The notes beneath the pieces are model-generated. The model ran no database searches, was not told where the DNA came from, and saw only the letters and a program-made list of their open reading frames with translations. A program made the position numbers and the translations under genes. DNA of 10,088 bases from assembly GCA_015501075.1 (NCBI GenBank), contig JADNYJ010000897.1, positions 1 through 10,088 of the forward strand, in the 5' to 3' direction. The DNA comes from Gymnopilus junonius (taxonomy: Eukaryota; Basidiomycota; Agaricomycetes; Agaricales; Galerinaceae). Shown here piece after piece: positions 9,184 through 10,088 of the stretch. Each line of letters opens with the position of its first letter. The first letter of the stretch is position 1.

Positions 9184-9223
9184 GGTGGGGAAGGAAGTAG
9201 ATGAATCCTTGCCATCCGCAGCC

Positions 9224-9229
9224 TTTATA
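9224..9229 (-). promoter_or_regulatory. TATA-like box of the helicase gene
   Basis: The minus strand reads CCTATAAAGG 41-46 nt before the start ATG at 9183, followed by a CT-rich stretch (CTACTTCCTTCCCC) up to the ATG, typical of fungal transcription starts. With the usual 30-nt spacing the 5' UTR would be very short. Confidence 0.45.
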
Positions 9230-9358
9230 GGCCAAAGGTGGTGTTTGTCTTCGTTGGGGGTACATGTGAATCACAAGGTCCTTATCAAGGTTTTGGGCGT
9301 CTATCTGTAAGAATATTTCTTTCAGTCGATATTCAACAGTGCGGCATGCTGCCATTGC

Positions 9359-9363
9359 ATTGG
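9359..9363 (-). promoter_or_regulatory. CCAAT box upstream of the helicase gene
   Basis: The minus strand reads TTTCCAATGC about 176 nt before the start codon, a usual distance for a HAP/NF-Y type CCAAT element in fungal promoters. A five-base motif is common by chance. Confidence 0.3.
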
Positions 9364-9598
9364 AAACACCTCCTGTCGTTAAAATCAACCATATCATCAC
9401 CCGAAGAATTCAACAACTTATAGGCACTGTATAGCGCAAAGGGATCCTGCATAATGACGACGCGAACGATGGGAGATAGAAGACCAGAACGCTGAACAAT
9501 CCGCTCAAAGCTGCTCAGTTAAAGTTTGGAGCTAAGTAACTCATGTACACAGTGTGACGGTGACAAGGTGGTGTGCTTATCACATGACTGGCTACCAC

Positions 9599-9616
9599 GT
9601 CGCGTCAGGTCGCGTC
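9599..9616. promoter_or_regulatory. Two GTCGCGTC direct repeats 10 bp apart
   Basis: GTCGCGTC occurs at 9599-9606 and again at 9609-9616, so the centres are exactly one helical turn apart. The reverse strand reads GACGCGAC and contains ACGCG, the core of MBF-type cell-cycle elements. This is in the intergenic region about 420 bp upstream of the helicase start. A regulatory role is inferred from phasing and base composition unlike the surrounding AT-rich DNA. Confidence 0.35.
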
Positions 9617-9639
9617 GCACAATTTAAAATTAGTCAGAG

Positions 9640-9647
9640 TGACGTCA
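9640..9647. promoter_or_regulatory. Perfect CRE/ATF palindrome TGACGTCA
   Basis: The full 8-bp CRE is present about 457 bp upstream of the helicase start and 24 bp from the GTCGCGTC pair. In fungi this site is bound by ATF/CREB-type bZIP factors of stress pathways. Whether it serves the helicase or a gene beyond the right edge is open. Confidence 0.45.
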
Positions 9648-9744
9648 TGGTTGCCAGATCTCTACAAAGATAATCGACGACTACTATAGCCGCAGAAGGA
9701 CATTTTCTGAATCATTTCCATGTAATTAGGTCAGGTATAACTTG

Positions 9745-9936
9745 TCAGCTTATGTGTTTCGCCAAAGAGCTCTTGAGGAGCTCCATCATGGTGTAGTCGT
9801 TATGACGCTCATTGCTATCCTGGCCATGGGCGCAGAGGATTAAACGAGGACAAAAGTTATAATTTCCATACCCCATTTCTAATATAGTAGGAAAGTTAGT
9901 AATAGTCCCATATCCATCGAAAAACCAGAAGTGCAC
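9745..9936 (-). CDS. Unrecognised minus-strand open frame, possibly the last exon of another gene
   Basis: A frame of about 63 codons ends in TGA at 9745. It contains FWFFDGYGTITNFPTIL and ends KSSLAKHIS; I do not recognise it. Its only early start is GTG, and an in-frame TGA lies a few codons upstream, so it would have to be a terminal exon with its acceptor in a very narrow space. Its downstream end is 560 bp from the helicase start, a reasonable distance for a tandem neighbour. It may equally be chance. Confidence 0.2.
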   Translation of the reverse strand: MHFWFFDGYGTITNFPTILEMGYGNYNFCPRLILCAHGQDSNERHNDYTMMELLKSSLAKHIS

Positions 9937-10087
9937 AAATAGCAGTCACCGAGTCAGCGCAATTAATCTTGTAACGAGTCTTAGCTGGTTGTGCATTAGA
10001 TGCAGCCAAGATAAGACGGACGCTGCACGATAAATTTACAGTCAGAAACAAATTATCGAAGATCAATGATTGGTGGTAGAAACTTTT
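9896..10087 (-). CDS. Unrecognised open frame running in from the right edge
   Basis: On the minus strand a frame stays open from the window edge to a TAA at 9896-9898, about 63 codons without a methionine. It overlaps the 9745-9936 frame in another phase. A possible 54-nt intron (donor GTAAAT, branch-like CTAAT, acceptor CCAG) lies inside it. The end, AICALLVFRWIWDYY, is hydrophobic. I do not recognise it and it may be non-coding DNA. Confidence 0.15.
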   Translation of the reverse strand, partial: KSFYHQSLIFDNLFLTVNLSCSVRLILAASNAQPAKTRYKINCADSVTAICALLVFRWIWDYY

Positions 10088-10088
10088 A

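Larger units (their letters stand above)
9184..9744. other. Upstream intergenic region of the helicase gene
   Basis: No coding region is convincing here. Open frames on both strands of up to 90 codons have no recognisable product and no good intron partners. The stretch holds the TATA-like box, the CCAAT box, the GTCGCGTC pair and the CRE listed separately. I see no tRNA, repeat array or transposon end. Confidence 0.55.

Noticed and set aside
9430..9600. tRNA or other structured RNA gene in the upstream region
   Set aside because: No cloverleaf, A-box or B-box arrangement could be traced; no CRISPR-like or transposon-end repeat is present either.
9765..9784. Two GAGCTC-centred palindromes as a binding site
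   Set aside because: AAGAGCTCTT and GGAGCTCC are close, but the signal is weak and short, and similar palindromes are expected by chance in a region of this size.

Overview
The window looks like a piece of a basidiomycete (mushroom-forming, Agaricomycete-type) nuclear genome. The evidence is a compact gene layout, very many short introns (47-60 nt, GT-AG, with YAG acceptors), and a large helicase gene whose reconstructed protein has the architecture I associate with Agaricomycete 'NFX1-type zinc finger-containing protein 1'. No bacterial, viral or mobile-element gene is visible.

Layout. (a) 1-410, plus strand: the last three exons of a zinc-type alcohol dehydrogenase / quinone oxidoreductase-like (MDR family) gene that enters from the left edge. 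(b) 411-675: a 265-bp convergent intergenic gap. (c) 676-9183, minus strand: one large gene that fills 84% of the window. I reconstructed 29 exons by reading splice sites and protein-family continuity. They sum to 6,978 nt (2,325 aa plus stop), every junction keeps frame, and the 28 introns sum to 1,530 nt. The protein carries two N-terminal CCCH zinc fingers, a helical region, a complete superfamily-1 (UPF1-like) RNA helicase core with a long acidic insertion, a Cys-rich NFX1-type zinc-finger array, a RING-like Cys/His patch, a long helical segment and a C-terminal RZ-type zinc finger. This is the ZNFX1 / S. pombe Hrr1 / Neurospora SAD-3 family, which acts in small-RNA silencing in fungi and worms and in antiviral RNA sensing in vertebrates. 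(d) 9184-10088: the upstream region of that gene, with a TATA-like box, a CCAAT box, a perfect CRE palindrome and a helically phased GTCGCGTC repeat, followed near the right edge by unrecognised minus-strand open frames that may be the end of a further gene.

The two real genes converge tail to tail. The helicase is probably an RNA-silencing or RNA-surveillance factor; the oxidoreductase is a metabolic neighbour with no evident functional link. The most unusual points are the exon structure of the helicase (microexons of 18-40 nt, with the P-loop almost entirely on a 19-nt exon, and a probable GC-AG intron) and the combination of CCCH, helicase, NFX1 and RZ modules in one protein. All exon calls come from reading the sequence by eye; no transcript data or database search was available.
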